Of a stretch of DNA of 36,179 nucleotides, positions 8,638 to 17,900 are shown in pieces. The position numbers and the translations under genes were made by a program. Below the pieces are notes generated by a model that saw nothing but the letters and a program-made list of their open reading frames with translations, ran no database searches and was not told the DNA's origin. Every line of letters begins with the position of its first letter. The stretch's first letter is position 1. The stretch lies in IMG/VR virus record IMGVR_UViG_3300021425_000094, positions 1 through 36,179 of that record; one strand, 5' to 3'. This stretch comes from a virus.

Positions 8638-8708
8638 ATCGATTGATATTACGATAAAAGTATTTATCAATAACTAGTCAGACAGTTTTCATAGAGATCT
8701 TAGGGTCT
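8596..8708. repeat. Imperfect direct repeat flanking a late promoter
   Basis: Copies at 8596-8625 and 8681-8708 share the frame gacagtt-tcata and end in agGGGTCT or taGGGTCT. On the minus strand both read ATG, a basic codon, ACT GTC, stop (MRTV and MKTV). The starts are 85 bases apart, and the space between holds the late promoter at 8660-8668. The second copy looks like a more decayed version of the fibre-anchor relic. Confidence 0.5.
8660..8668 (-). promoter_or_regulatory. T4-type late promoter candidate (GATAAATAC)
   Basis: The same nonamer as at 1483-1491 lies 22 bases upstream of the mini-ORF ATG and about 80 bases upstream of the LRR gene. It is embedded in a small inverted repeat (GATAAA 8653-8658, TTTATC 8663-8668). 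It would start a transcript covering the mini-ORF, LRR and glycine-rich genes. Confidence 0.58.
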
Positions 8709-8709
8709 G

Positions 8710-9324
8710 TCAAGACAGTGGTAGATACGTCAGGGAATCTATACTCCCTAAACTTTCTTTTGCAAACGTATTAAACGACAAACTAATACGTGTATTATCA
8801 GATGTATTTTTAGATACTGAATGTCTTAGGTCTGAAGGAAATAAAATTAACTCTGCTGTTTTAGCAGGAACTAATCTATAATAATTATTACGTTCATTTA
8901 ATGTGTGATATTTTAAGAGGAGATTGCCAGGATGAGGTCTTTGAAATTTCATACATGGCATATCCTCATCTAACGCAAAGTAAAATACTCCACTTAAAAT
9001 ACTATTTGGATGGGAATGTTCTTGGTGTTCTTGTCCGAAAAAACTTTTATTGATCCACGATTGAGTGATGATCAATTCTGTAGAAGAACCCCAAACATAA
9101 TTCATGTACATTTTAATCCTGTCTTCAAAGAAAGATTTTAATTTTGAAAGAGCAGGATTTTTTAGTACGAAAGTATCTTTAGATTGCATGTTATAATTTG
9201 CAGTTTCACTTTTATTTTCTCTACTACAATCTAAATTATTAACATACTCTTTTTCTTCTTCAAAGTTTTCATCATAGGATGACACCAAAATGGGGGTAGT
9301 AAAAGTTTCAATTAAGTTGTTCAC
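8710..9324 (-). CDS. 2OG-Fe(II) oxygenase family protein
   Basis: This 204-residue protein fits the putative 2OG-Fe(II) oxygenase family (2OG-FeII_Oxy_5 / TIGR02466 type) common in cyanophages. The diagnostic blocks are SWINKS near residue 89, EHSHPNSILSGVFYF at 102-116, and FPSDLRHSV with TRISLSFNTF at 162-187. The likely iron ligands are H103 or H105 with H168, and R179 is the likely 2-oxoglutarate-binding arginine. These assignments come from family pattern, not alignment. The start codon is GTG at 9324 and overlaps the TGA of the previous gene (GTGA). A strong Shine-Dalgarno GAGGAG (9331-9336) six bases upstream supports this start and suggests translational coupling. The substrate is unknown; candidates are virion fibre residues or a host metabolite. 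Confidence 0.85.
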   Translation of the reverse strand: MNNLIETFTTPILVSSYDENFEEEKEYVNNLDCSRENKSETANYNMQSKDTFVLKNPALSKLKSFFEDRIKMYMNYVWGSSTELIITQSWINKSFFGQEHQEHSHPNSILSGVFYFALDEDMPCMKFQRPHPGNLLLKYHTLNERNNYYRLVPAKTAELILFPSDLRHSVSKNTSDNTRISLSFNTFAKESLGSIDSLTYLPLS

Positions 9325-9995
9325 AAGGTTCTCCTCAAAAGGTCATGGGAAATTTGATTTAAATTAAATATTGCTTCAGTTATATATTCATTTGATTCAG
9401 TTCTATCAAGAACTCGTAGAGATTCATTTACTTTATAATGAATCGATCTTAAAAAAGGATCTGAAAATCTGGAGGTAGTCCAAAATACTGCTGCTAATCT
9501 TTCTCCAGATTCTACGGTAGATACCTCATGGAGGATGCCTGTGTCGTATGTTATTGCTTCACCAGCATCAAGTTTTATTTTATGAGAACCAAAATCGTTA
9601 TGTAAGACAAGTTCTCCACCTTCATAAGTATCAGGATCAGATAAAAACACCGTTGTACTATAGTGTCCGTTTAATCCTAAATCGTGATGTAACCTATAGT
9701 AATCACCCATTTTCATCTTTGTTATCATAATAAATCCAGTGGTTTTAGGACAAACCAATAGATCAAAACCACCATCTCTTTCAAGAGCATTAATAATTAT
9801 TGAATTAATATTAGAGTTAATTTGATAATTATTAAGTTGAGTTAATTGTTTAAGTTGTTTTGTATTTTCGTTACTATTAGAAACTGAATGAAGTCCATCC
9901 ATCCAATCAGTTTCTACAGTGCTTGAAAGTAAGTTACAAATTTGTTGTAGTTCATAGTCAAGTAATAATTTTCTAGAATAATGATGTTGAGTCAT
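9321..9995 (-). CDS. PKHD-type 2OG-Fe(II) hydroxylase (PiuC/YbiX-like)
   Basis: The 224-residue protein has the length and layout of PKHD-type hydroxylases (prolyl-4-hydroxylase fold). It carries an HxD iron motif at H103-x-D105 within YRLHHDLG, a TTVFLSDPDTYEGGELVL block at about 114-131, distal His at H156 (GILHEVS) and the 2-oxoglutarate arginine at R166 (SGERLAAVFWTTS). All four expected catalytic positions are present, so it should be active. Homologues are frequent in T4-like cyanophages, with no firmly known substrate. It begins ten bases after the collar-fibre stop and overlaps the next oxygenase gene by four bases. The two enzymes therefore form a coupled pair inside the fibre gene cluster. 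No clear Shine-Dalgarno precedes its ATG. Confidence 0.9.
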   Translation of the reverse strand: MTQHHYSRKLLLDYELQQICNLLSSTVETDWMDGLHSVSNSNENTKQLKQLTQLNNYQINSNINSIIINALERDGGFDLLVCPKTTGFIMITKMKMGDYYRLHHDLGLNGHYSTTVFLSDPDTYEGGELVLHNDFGSHKIKLDAGEAITYDTGILHEVSTVESGERLAAVFWTTSRFSDPFLRSIHYKVNESLRVLDRTESNEYITEAIFNLNQISHDLLRRTL

Positions 9996-10005
9996 AGTTA
10001 AAATA

Positions 10006-10563
10006 TCATAGTTTCATAATGTATGCAAGAGCATAGTAAGGAGGTCTGTTTTCGTGGTAGTTGTTGCCGCCCTGGTTGCCAGTGTATTGATCCCCTGGAT
10101 TGTCGTTTGCCATGTCAGTTTGTGCATTAGGACCAGAACCCTGCTGATAAATTCTTCTTTCATTATAAGTATGATTATGCTGCGGCATTTCAGCAACAGT
10201 CAATTTATGAGCAACTGTACCACCAGTGTTTCCAGGACCATAGTTACCACTAGTAACACCACTTGTTGCATTAAATGTTACACCACTTGCCCCATCACTA
10301 TGAGCACCAACAATAAATTTATCCCTTAAATCTGGTGTACCATTAGAACCATTACATAATGCCCATCCAGATGGAATAGTTGCAATACTTCCAGACCACA
10401 TTACAATGCCTCCAGTTGGAAATATTCCAGTTAGTGATGAACCATCTCCAATAAAACTCTGAGCAGTAATACTACTATTTGGTAGACTTAGGTCATCAGA
10501 ATCAGTTAACTCCTGAATCTGATTAGCTGTACTATTGACTATTAGCGGTCTACGAGATGCCAT
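10006..10563 (-). CDS. Tail-collar domain short fibre protein
   Basis: The 185-residue protein has an N-terminal anchor of about 34 residues (MASRRPLIVNSTANQIQELT to NSSITA), then a phage tail-collar domain starting GGIVMWSGSIATIPSGWALC with the hallmark TPDLRDKFIVGA. It ends in a His-rich stretch (AEMPQHNHTY) and RPPYYALAYIMKL. Collar domains of this kind occur in T4 gp12 short tail fibres and MdpB-like proteins; gp12 binds lipopolysaccharide as a trimer. The protein is short, so it is probably a small fibre or tip. Its anchor is almost the same as in the next fibre upstream, whereas the C-terminal parts differ. A late-promoter box lies 16 bases before the ATG, with no good Shine-Dalgarno. 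Confidence 0.88.
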   Translation of the reverse strand: MASRRPLIVNSTANQIQELTDSDDLSLPNSSITAQSFIGDGSSLTGIFPTGGIVMWSGSIATIPSGWALCNGSNGTPDLRDKFIVGAHSDGASGVTFNATSGVTSGNYGPGNTGGTVAHKLTVAEMPQHNHTYNERRIYQQGSGPNAQTDMANDNPGDQYTGNQGGNNYHENRPPYYALAYIMKL

Positions 10564-10588
10564 TATACTGTTTTTTCTTTATTTATTG
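10463..10588 (-). repeat. 126-bp fibre-anchor repeat, copy A
   Basis: It spans the late promoter, the 16-base leader and the first 34 codons of the 185-residue fibre. It matches copy B (11114-11239) with no gaps and, by my hand count, seven substitutions. Identity stops sharply where the fibre bodies begin. Confidence 0.88.
10580..10587 (-). promoter_or_regulatory. Late promoter box AATAAATA for the 185-residue fibre
   Basis: The box lies three bases past the previous gene's stop codon and 16 bases before ATG 10563. It is one base from the T4 late core. The same box and leader sequence precede the other collar fibre. Confidence 0.6.
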
Positions 10589-10590
10589 AT

Positions 10591-11214
10591 TTAGTACTTG
10601 ATGCAAGCAAGAAGTGCGATGTTACGGGGACGGGTTTCGGGGTCACCACCGTCGATGGTGTGCTCATGAGCACCGCCTCCGCCAGTAGTAGCACCAGTAA
10701 ATGAATCATAAAGAGAATGTTGATCAGGACCATCATCCGTAATACTTGCCACATACTGAAGTATACTATAACCGTGGGTGTGATCACCAGGGTCATCAGT
10801 ACCAAATGGGTTATTAGGTAGTGCAGTAGAGTCAGTTTGACTGCTACCAAACGTACGGCCACTATCTACACCAGCACTATCATCCCAACCACGAAGAAAC
10901 TCACCACGAAGGTCAGGTAGTTTACCAGCACTTCCATAGGTAGAACCAATTATTGCATACAATGCAGAGAAGTCAGCAGTTACACCTTGAACAGTACCAG
11001 AACCATTAGGGATTGTATCACCATTTGCTTTTAAGTATCCAACTGGTGCTGTACTTGCGGCAAAGTGAAATACTGCACCAGCTGGAACTGTTCCATTTCC
11101 AATAAAAATTGAAGCAGTAATACTACTATTTGGCAGACTTAGATCATCAGAATCAGTTAACTCTTGAATCTGATTAGCTGCACTATTAACTATTAGAGGT
11201 CTACGAGATACCAT
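10591..11214 (-). CDS. Tail-collar / long-fibre-tip type protein
   Basis: The 207-residue protein starts with the same 34-residue anchor (MVSRRPLIVNSAANQIQELT) and continues with a collar-like domain: VPAGAVFHFAASTAPVGYLK, then SALYAIIGSTYGSAGKLPDL and RGEFLRGWDD. It has a His-containing segment (DPGDHTHGYS, GGAHEHTIDGG) and the classic ending ETRPRNIALLACIKY. The RGEFLRGWD and RPRNIAL elements are typical of phage side-tail-fibre C-termini, where His pairs coordinate metal ions along a trimer axis. It sits between the 1234-residue structural gene and the second collar fibre. Its late-promoter box overlaps the stop codon of the preceding gene. Confidence 0.88.
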   Translation of the reverse strand: MVSRRPLIVNSAANQIQELTDSDDLSLPNSSITASIFIGNGTVPAGAVFHFAASTAPVGYLKANGDTIPNGSGTVQGVTADFSALYAIIGSTYGSAGKLPDLRGEFLRGWDDSAGVDSGRTFGSSQTDSTALPNNPFGTDDPGDHTHGYSILQYVASITDDGPDQHSLYDSFTGATTGGGGAHEHTIDGGDPETRPRNIALLACIKY

Positions 11215-11239
11215 TATACTGTTTTTTCTTTATTTATTG
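11114..11239 (-). repeat. 126-bp fibre-anchor repeat, copy B
   Basis: This is the counterpart of 10463-10588. It covers the stop codon of the 1234-residue gene, the late-promoter box, the leader and the first 34 codons of the 207-residue fibre. A third, much shorter relic of the same start is at 8593-8637. Confidence 0.88.
11231..11238 (-). promoter_or_regulatory. Late promoter box AATAAATA for the 207-residue fibre
   Basis: The box overlaps the TAA stop of the preceding gene (11234-11236) and lies 16 bases before ATG 11214. The spacing is identical to that of the second collar fibre. Confidence 0.6.
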
Positions 11240-14200
11240 CTCTTTCCAGGTGATACCCGCCTCAATAGTGCCAGAATCACCAGCATCAATTTTTTTAGCA
11301 ACAAAGAAAGTTGCTTCAATATTATTATTGTCTGGAGTTACAACCCTCCTGTCCTGTCCAAAAATTTTAGACATGTCAATTTCTTGAGTTGAATTTGCTC
11401 CAACATAGAGAATATCTCTTTCAACCCCTGGTCTTAATCTCTGTTCATTTTGAACATCTACTAAAGCAGAAGAAAGTCTGCTTACTTCATCGAAATTGGT
11501 TGGCGCTGCTCCAGATATGTCTGCGTTTCCACCAGCATTTGTTATCTCTGCACTTGGAAGATCTCCCCCCTCTTCAAAAACATAAAACTTTGGAGAAATG
11601 GTTCTAACAAAGTCGCCAACAGTTTCTTTTACTGAAATATTATTAATTGCAGCATTATCTTTTAATTTTGCAACAAGGTAGAGGGGATATGGATTATAGT
11701 TATAAAGTTTTACTTTTAATGGAGATCCATTTGCGGTTAATTTTACTGGACGAATCAATATCGTAAAAGGTGTTCCCGACGACCCTCCAAGAGTATCACT
11801 AATCTGAATATAAGAATAAAATGTATTACCACTTGTATATGTAAACACATCTCCTATAAATGTAACGCCAGTTATTTGTGCTGTTTCACCAGAAAGAATA
11901 GCGATTTGTCCACCATCATAATCAACAGTTGGTAATGAACCCTCTACTTGAATGAATGTTCTTCCTTCTGGATCTTGAACTGCTGGATCTCCATCTTCTG
12001 GATGATAATTTAACTCAAAAACCTCTGTGATTTGAGAGGGATCTGAAATTTCAATAGTTACTTTTGAGCAGATTCCAGGGGAAGGAGATGGAAGTGATGG
12101 AATTCTATAGTCAATACCCATTCTTAACGGTGGATTAGTTGGTGCCCAACTTTCACTAATTTCAACACCTTCTTCATTTAATGCAGCATATGAATGTGTA
12201 TGTTCTGCAAATAAAATACTTGATAGTGGTAAAGTAGTTGTAGTTCCAGCACCAGTAGAGAAACCCTCCAAAATATTTGGATCACTGGTGACTGGTTCTA
12301 CATCAGTTACACCGATTAAGAAATCTGACCAATGGGAATAAGAATCTTTTTGATTTGGATTGACAAATTGAATCTCAATTTTAGAACCAGTAAACTTGAA
12401 ATTGGAAGCAGCGCAGTGATCATAATTGCTTAATCTAACACCATATGGGTATGGTCCATTGCCAATACTTGTTGTGAGTCCTGTAATTCTATCTAAAGTT
12501 TCAATTCCTGATATTGGTCTATCTCCATAATCGGGATATCCATCGAGACCAGGACCCCACCCCTTAACAAGTGCAGATTCAAATGAACCTGCCGCTCCAA
12601 CAGGACCATCAACACTTACAATATATGCATTGTAAATTGTAGGGGAAATAAGTTTTGCTCCAATATCAGACTCATAAAAATAAGTATCATTAATTGCAGC
12701 AATGTCATTTGGTCCAACAAATTCAAATTCAACAGTTCTACCCACCGAGGTTGATGCAAGTCCTGGTGTGTATACATGTCCAAATCCAGGGCAACCTTTG
12801 CAAGTTATAACTTTGATTTCTGTTAAGGAATCTGAAGTTACACTGAGTCTTGATGGAATAATTAGTTTTTTATTTTGTATTTCCGTTCCTACACTATTAA
12901 GTATGTAATTTTTTGGTACGATGCCAAAAATGGATCTATAATCTACTGGATTTGTTGCTTTTAGTGGTGATGATTTGGAGTAAATCTGAGTAGTTCCTTC
13001 ATCGCCACCATCAATATAGTAAGAAGCACCGTACTTATATAAGAATTGTGGTGTTCTTACGTCAGATGTATTTTCGATATTTAATGAATACTTTAATCTA
13101 AAATAAGAATCCTGTAAACATGGACTTCCAAGTGAGTTTTCGATGACTAAAGTGTGAATAACAACCCATCTCGCTTCTCCAGGTCCCGCTGGAATATACG
13201 CATAGAATCTGGCACCAATAGCACCATACCAACCAAACTCAATCTTATACATGGTAACTTTTTCTGGTTGAATTAGATAACCAGAAGGTCCATTACCATT
13301 CAGTGGATCGCCATTAAATTTATCTCTGGGAATTTCAATTGTCCAATATTCAGTATCATCAAATGGGTCACCAGATTGCTTTCTAATTTGATCTGCATTT
13401 TCCAAATTACTTCTTCTAAGTGCAGATAATTCTAATGGAATAGTACTTCTGCGAATAATTTTAAGTTGTCCAGCATTAATTTGAAAAACATATTGATCCG
13501 TTGGGTTTGAAATGCCCCATTCCAAAGTCAAACCACTAACTGGTTCAGACGAAGATCTTAAACCAAAAGTAAATCCACTAATTCTTCCCGATTGATATCT
13601 AAAAACTCTTCTAGATTGTAAAAAAGCGTACCTTTGAAAGTTTGCGTTATAACCAGGCCTAGTATTTGTTGAGTCAAATGATCCATCTAAAATTGAATCA
13701 ACTGTACTAAAATTAAACGTAAGTCCAGTTACAGGATCTGTTAAAAGACTGTCTTTTATATCTCTCCAAGTGTCAGTCCAAGTGTCAACTAATCCAAAAG
13801 ATTCGGAAATTCCAACAGAGTAAACAACATCTCCAGTTTTGACATACACTTTAGATGGATCCAAAAATCTATCTTTCCAATCTGCAGGATATCCTAGAGA
13901 TGAACCGTCTCCAGTATCATAGTATTCGTACAAATCATTTCCCAACTGAATGAATGATATGTATTGATTAAATAGTGTCTCATTATACAATCCAACATTT
14001 ACGAATTTCGGACCAAATGGATAAGAATATGGTGGTGGAAATGCTTGTATTTTTATTCCAGATTCTTGTATTTCTTCTGTTCTTGTAGCAAGGTAGCGAT
14101 TTCCATATAAATTATTCGCTCTATTATCCCAACTACCGAAACTAGTACCTGCATTATAAGTATAGAACTCGAATTCATCTGGATCTAATCCATAAGATGA

Positions 14201-14938
14201 AACATTAGAGAATAAACTTAATTGAGTTTCTGCACGAGGAACTCCCAAAAGACTAGAACTAACTTGACTGGTCTCTTTGAATTGTTCTGCAATTTTCCAT
14301 ACGTTATCTGATCTTCTTAAATTACTTGTTGATCTATCTATTCCTACCTCAGCAGTATAAGGAGACCCAGAAATAGTGGTTTCTTTTGATAAAACTAATT
14401 TTGCTGAGTTAGACTTTGATATAAATGTATCATCTGGTATTCCACCACCAGAGATTTTATCGAAGACTTGAATATTATAACTTGAAATATTTTCTTCAAA
14501 ATATATTTTATTATAATCTACTCCAATATCCTCAAATGTCTTGACTATGACATATGGATAGTCATCTAGTGTAACTGTACCACCAGATTGCAGAGATACT
14601 GTCTCGCCAAAACTAACAGAACCGCTTCCCACAGTTAGCACTGTAGTTGATACATATGCATCAAGATCGACTCCATATGTTCCAGTTAAAGCAGCAATTC
14701 TGGAATGATCTACTCTTGTGTAAGTGTCATAAGGTTCACTAGAAAAAGTAATAGAAGTTGATCTATCCATTGATGCATCTGGAACATAATATTCATCAAC
14801 TTCTGTAATTAGAGGAGTTCCAAATTCATCGGTTAAGATTTCACCATTAGCAATATTGTAGAGACTTTGTTCATTTGAGGGAATGATTGAAACTCTACGT
14901 TTATCATCCCCAAATTTTACGTCTTTTCCCCCATTCAT
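11234..14938 (-). CDS. Large virion structural protein, paralogue of the upstream 1191-residue protein
   Basis: This 1234-residue protein has no recognisable enzyme domain. It shares several blocks in the same order with its upstream neighbour: SLLGVPRAETQLSLFSNV near residue 225, FRYQSGRISGFTFG near 450, MYKIEFGWYGAIGARFYAYI near 560, KYGASYYIDGGDEGT near 635, and a C-terminal GTIEAGITWKEQ. The pair therefore arose by duplication. I recall proteins of this family in the structural cluster of T4-like cyanophages, annotated only as virion structural proteins. The ATG at 14938 is three bases past the neighbour's stop, with a GGGAGGAG ribosome site inside the neighbour's last codons. A baseplate-periphery or fibre role is inferred from position. 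Confidence 0.8.
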   Translation of the reverse strand: MNGGKDVKFGDDKRRVSIIPSNEQSLYNIANGEILTDEFGTPLITEVDEYYVPDASMDRSTSITFSSEPYDTYTRVDHSRIAALTGTYGVDLDAYVSTTVLTVGSGSVSFGETVSLQSGGTVTLDDYPYVIVKTFEDIGVDYNKIYFEENISSYNIQVFDKISGGGIPDDTFISKSNSAKLVLSKETTISGSPYTAEVGIDRSTSNLRRSDNVWKIAEQFKETSQVSSSLLGVPRAETQLSLFSNVSSYGLDPDEFEFYTYNAGTSFGSWDNRANNLYGNRYLATRTEEIQESGIKIQAFPPPYSYPFGPKFVNVGLYNETLFNQYISFIQLGNDLYEYYDTGDGSSLGYPADWKDRFLDPSKVYVKTGDVVYSVGISESFGLVDTWTDTWRDIKDSLLTDPVTGLTFNFSTVDSILDGSFDSTNTRPGYNANFQRYAFLQSRRVFRYQSGRISGFTFGLRSSSEPVSGLTLEWGISNPTDQYVFQINAGQLKIIRRSTIPLELSALRRSNLENADQIRKQSGDPFDDTEYWTIEIPRDKFNGDPLNGNGPSGYLIQPEKVTMYKIEFGWYGAIGARFYAYIPAGPGEARWVVIHTLVIENSLGSPCLQDSYFRLKYSLNIENTSDVRTPQFLYKYGASYYIDGGDEGTTQIYSKSSPLKATNPVDYRSIFGIVPKNYILNSVGTEIQNKKLIIPSRLSVTSDSLTEIKVITCKGCPGFGHVYTPGLASTSVGRTVEFEFVGPNDIAAINDTYFYESDIGAKLISPTIYNAYIVSVDGPVGAAGSFESALVKGWGPGLDGYPDYGDRPISGIETLDRITGLTTSIGNGPYPYGVRLSNYDHCAASNFKFTGSKIEIQFVNPNQKDSYSHWSDFLIGVTDVEPVTSDPNILEGFSTGAGTTTTLPLSSILFAEHTHSYAALNEEGVEISESWAPTNPPLRMGIDYRIPSLPSPSPGICSKVTIEISDPSQITEVFELNYHPEDGDPAVQDPEGRTFIQVEGSLPTVDYDGGQIAILSGETAQITGVTFIGDVFTYTSGNTFYSYIQISDTLGGSSGTPFTILIRPVKLTANGSPLKVKLYNYNPYPLYLVAKLKDNAAINNISVKETVGDFVRTISPKFYVFEEGGDLPSAEITNAGGNADISGAAPTNFDEVSRLSSALVDVQNEQRLRPGVERDILYVGANSTQEIDMSKIFGQDRRVVTPDNNNIEATFFVAKKIDAGDSGTIEAGITWKEQ

Positions 14939-14941
14939 GAA

Positions 14942-17900
14942 TCACTGCTCCTCCCAAGTTAAACTTGCTGATATTTCTGCTGACGGACTGCTAGGGTTAT
15001 AAGAAGATTGAGAAGAACCACAAAGGTATAGACTTTCAACTTTATTTGTTAATGGGAATGATAGATATTCTTTATTGTAGTCAAAGTATGGAGAAAGATC
15101 ATATTCTTCACCAGAAGCAGGAACAAAAATACTTGCCACGATTGTTCCAGTTCCTGGAATAGGACTTCTGGTTTGTGGATTCACTTTTACTGAAGACAGT
15201 TGATCTAAAGTAAATTCAGATGTGGTTGATGATGTTCCTTCTCCAATTGGCGTTGAATTTTCTTCTCTTAAAAATGGTTCAGCAGTGGTGAGAATAATAT
15301 TATCTAGTGTTGATTCTAAGGCATAGAAATAATAACCATCTGTTTCAATACCTTTAGTTCTATCTGAACCCCTGTTCTCAAGATATCCAAGAACTGAAAT
15401 TGGTCTTTGTGATGCATCACTTTCAAAGTATCCTCTAAAGTAACCGTAAGTTCCTGTGCCAATATCTCTAATGTATTCGGCTTGCGCCTGGCCAACATTA
15501 ACTGTAAATGTTGTATCATTTATACGAGTTACTGTTAAATTTTGTCCAGAAGTTGGGTCAGTTGATCTTGGATATGAATGTGTGGTTGCGTAATTATCCA
15601 AAGAGCATGTAAGTGTAATTGCACCATTTGCAATAGCAACTGTATCTCCCGTTGTCATCCCATGATTATCGGTAGTTACAACAGTCAAAACTCCAGATGA
15701 TCCATCATAATCAGTTCCAGTTGTTGCAGTTAATGTTCCACCTGCTGCATCACCAGTTTGAATTGAGATTGCGCCAGCAGTTCCAGAACTAAAATTATGA
15801 TTACCAGTATAAACTACTAGAGGTAATTCAACTCTGGTTGGTTTTCCCCTTTTTCCGATATTTACTGAAGATGTTAATGAAGGAATCCCATCATTTGGTT
15901 CAACAATAACAGCGTCTGTTTGGAAGATGGGTGTTTTTAAGAGATCTAACTTGATGACACCAGTTGAACCAGTAGAAAGTCTTGTTGGATAAACTTGTGT
16001 CCTATTTCTTACACTTCTACCAGTACTACTTTGAATGAAGTCTCTGCATTTAATACCAATTAGAGGAGTAACACGTTCTGGAATAATATCAATGGTTGAT
16101 ATTGAACTTGAACTTAATGGTGCATTCAGATGAAGTCGATCGTTTTGTGGATTATAGTAATTAATTTTAATATTTTGATCTAGTGGATTAGAAGTAATAA
16201 CTCTTGCACCAACATAATACGAAGAGGATAATCCAGAAGTTGCGCCTGCGGTCATGTATGGATCTGAAGAATCAGTAGCACTATTAAGTGAAACTTGAGT
16301 TGACCCAGTTCCAACTCCATAAGTTCTTCTCAATCCATAAACATTGGTGCTTGTTGGAGAACCATAACTAAAGAGTTTTACTGTACCACGGTCACCACCA
16401 TCAATATAGTATGAAGCACCATACTTGACAATATGTTCGGAAGAAGATCCATATCCAAATTCAGTTTGGGTTCTAAGTGAATTTGCATAACCCTCTCTAT
16501 TTGGACCACCCCCACCATATACCAGATAAGTGATTGGAAGCGTTGCATTGCCCAGTGAGGAGACCTTCAACTGGTTTGATGCTCTCAGGTGGTGTACTCG
16601 CACCCAACGTGCCTCACCATTGCTTACAGGCACATATGCGAGGAATAGGGCACCAACAGCACCGTACCATGAGAACTCAACCTTGTACATGGTAACCTTG
16701 GTTAGATCAAGATCCCAAATACTTGTATCAGTCAGTTGTTCGCCAGTGTCTGCGTCAGTAACAACTTGTCCTGCTCTCTTGTCTGATACAACATCACTGT
16801 ATAAAAGTCTATCAGTATCACCATCTAATCGGTCACCACTAAATCTAGATCTTGGGATACGATACTCATAAACACCAAAATACTGGATATCAACGTTCTG
16901 ATTTACCCATTTATCGTAATATGCATTCAGTTGGTCAATTTGAGTCTTGAGATCAGAAGTATTTCCAACAGGTAAAGTAGTATCAATATATCCTTCATCG
17001 TTCCCATCTGCATCAAAATACATATAGGGGAACATTCCCGTTGGTTTTACAGTTGTGTAAGCAGTTCTATCACCATTAACAAGAGTTCCAAGAACAGGTT
17101 GAATAAATGGAACAGGAGTCACCAGAACATGTGATGAAATTCCAGCATAACCATTTACATTTGGAAGTCCAGTTACTGTGTTATTGTTAAGTGTATTCAA
17201 TGTGATCGCAGTATTACTATTTGATGTATCGACTGCAACGCTAGTTACTTTATAAATTTGATCATCAACCAAATTAGTAATAACAGTAGAACTAGTTCCC
17301 TTGCTATATGAAACATATTGGCCAGTGGATAAACCTACTGCATGACCACCACTTTGATAGTAAGTTGGCACAGTAGAAACACCAACATTAACGGTGAATG
17401 AAGTTGGGGAATCTACTCTTACAATATTATAACCGTGAGTTCTATTTGGATATATTTTTTGCTCGTTGGTAAAACTACCAACATCACATGTCATGGCGAT
17501 CCCAGTTAATGTAATATATTTTCCATTTTTAAATCCATGCTCACCAGAAGTAGTAACGGTCATTAAACCGTTTTCGATATTGTAGACGGCATTGGTTATA
17601 CTCTTTGCTAATCCTGTTAATGAAATGGTATTTCCATTGTAAATGGAAGAAATTCCAACTTCATATCTTGGTTGTAGCAGTGACCCATCATATACGGCAG
17701 CATGAGTCATCATAAGGTTATCCCTTACTATGACTAAATCTCCCAGTTTTGAATTAGTATATCCACTAGGAACTGAAGTTTCGCCAGCACCGACAGATTC
17801 AGAACCTCTTGGTTCTAAAGGATCGTATGGATTAGTTACTCCATAATCAGAAGTTTGACCAGGATTTGCAGTATTGCTAAACTCTACTGGATTTTTAAAA

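Noticed and set aside
8707-8718. CTGTC-AA-GACAG hairpin at the end of the 204-residue oxygenase gene as a terminator
   Set aside because: Only five pairs with a two-base loop and no following T-run on the minus strand.
10563-10862. 99-codon minus-strand ORF inside the 207-residue fibre
   Set aside because: It is an alternative frame of the collar fibre gene, with no domain and no start signal of its own.
6128-11214. Diversity-generating retroelement acting on the fibre genes
   Set aside because: No reverse transcriptase, no template repeat and no lectin-type variable end were seen; repeats here are anchors, not variable tips.
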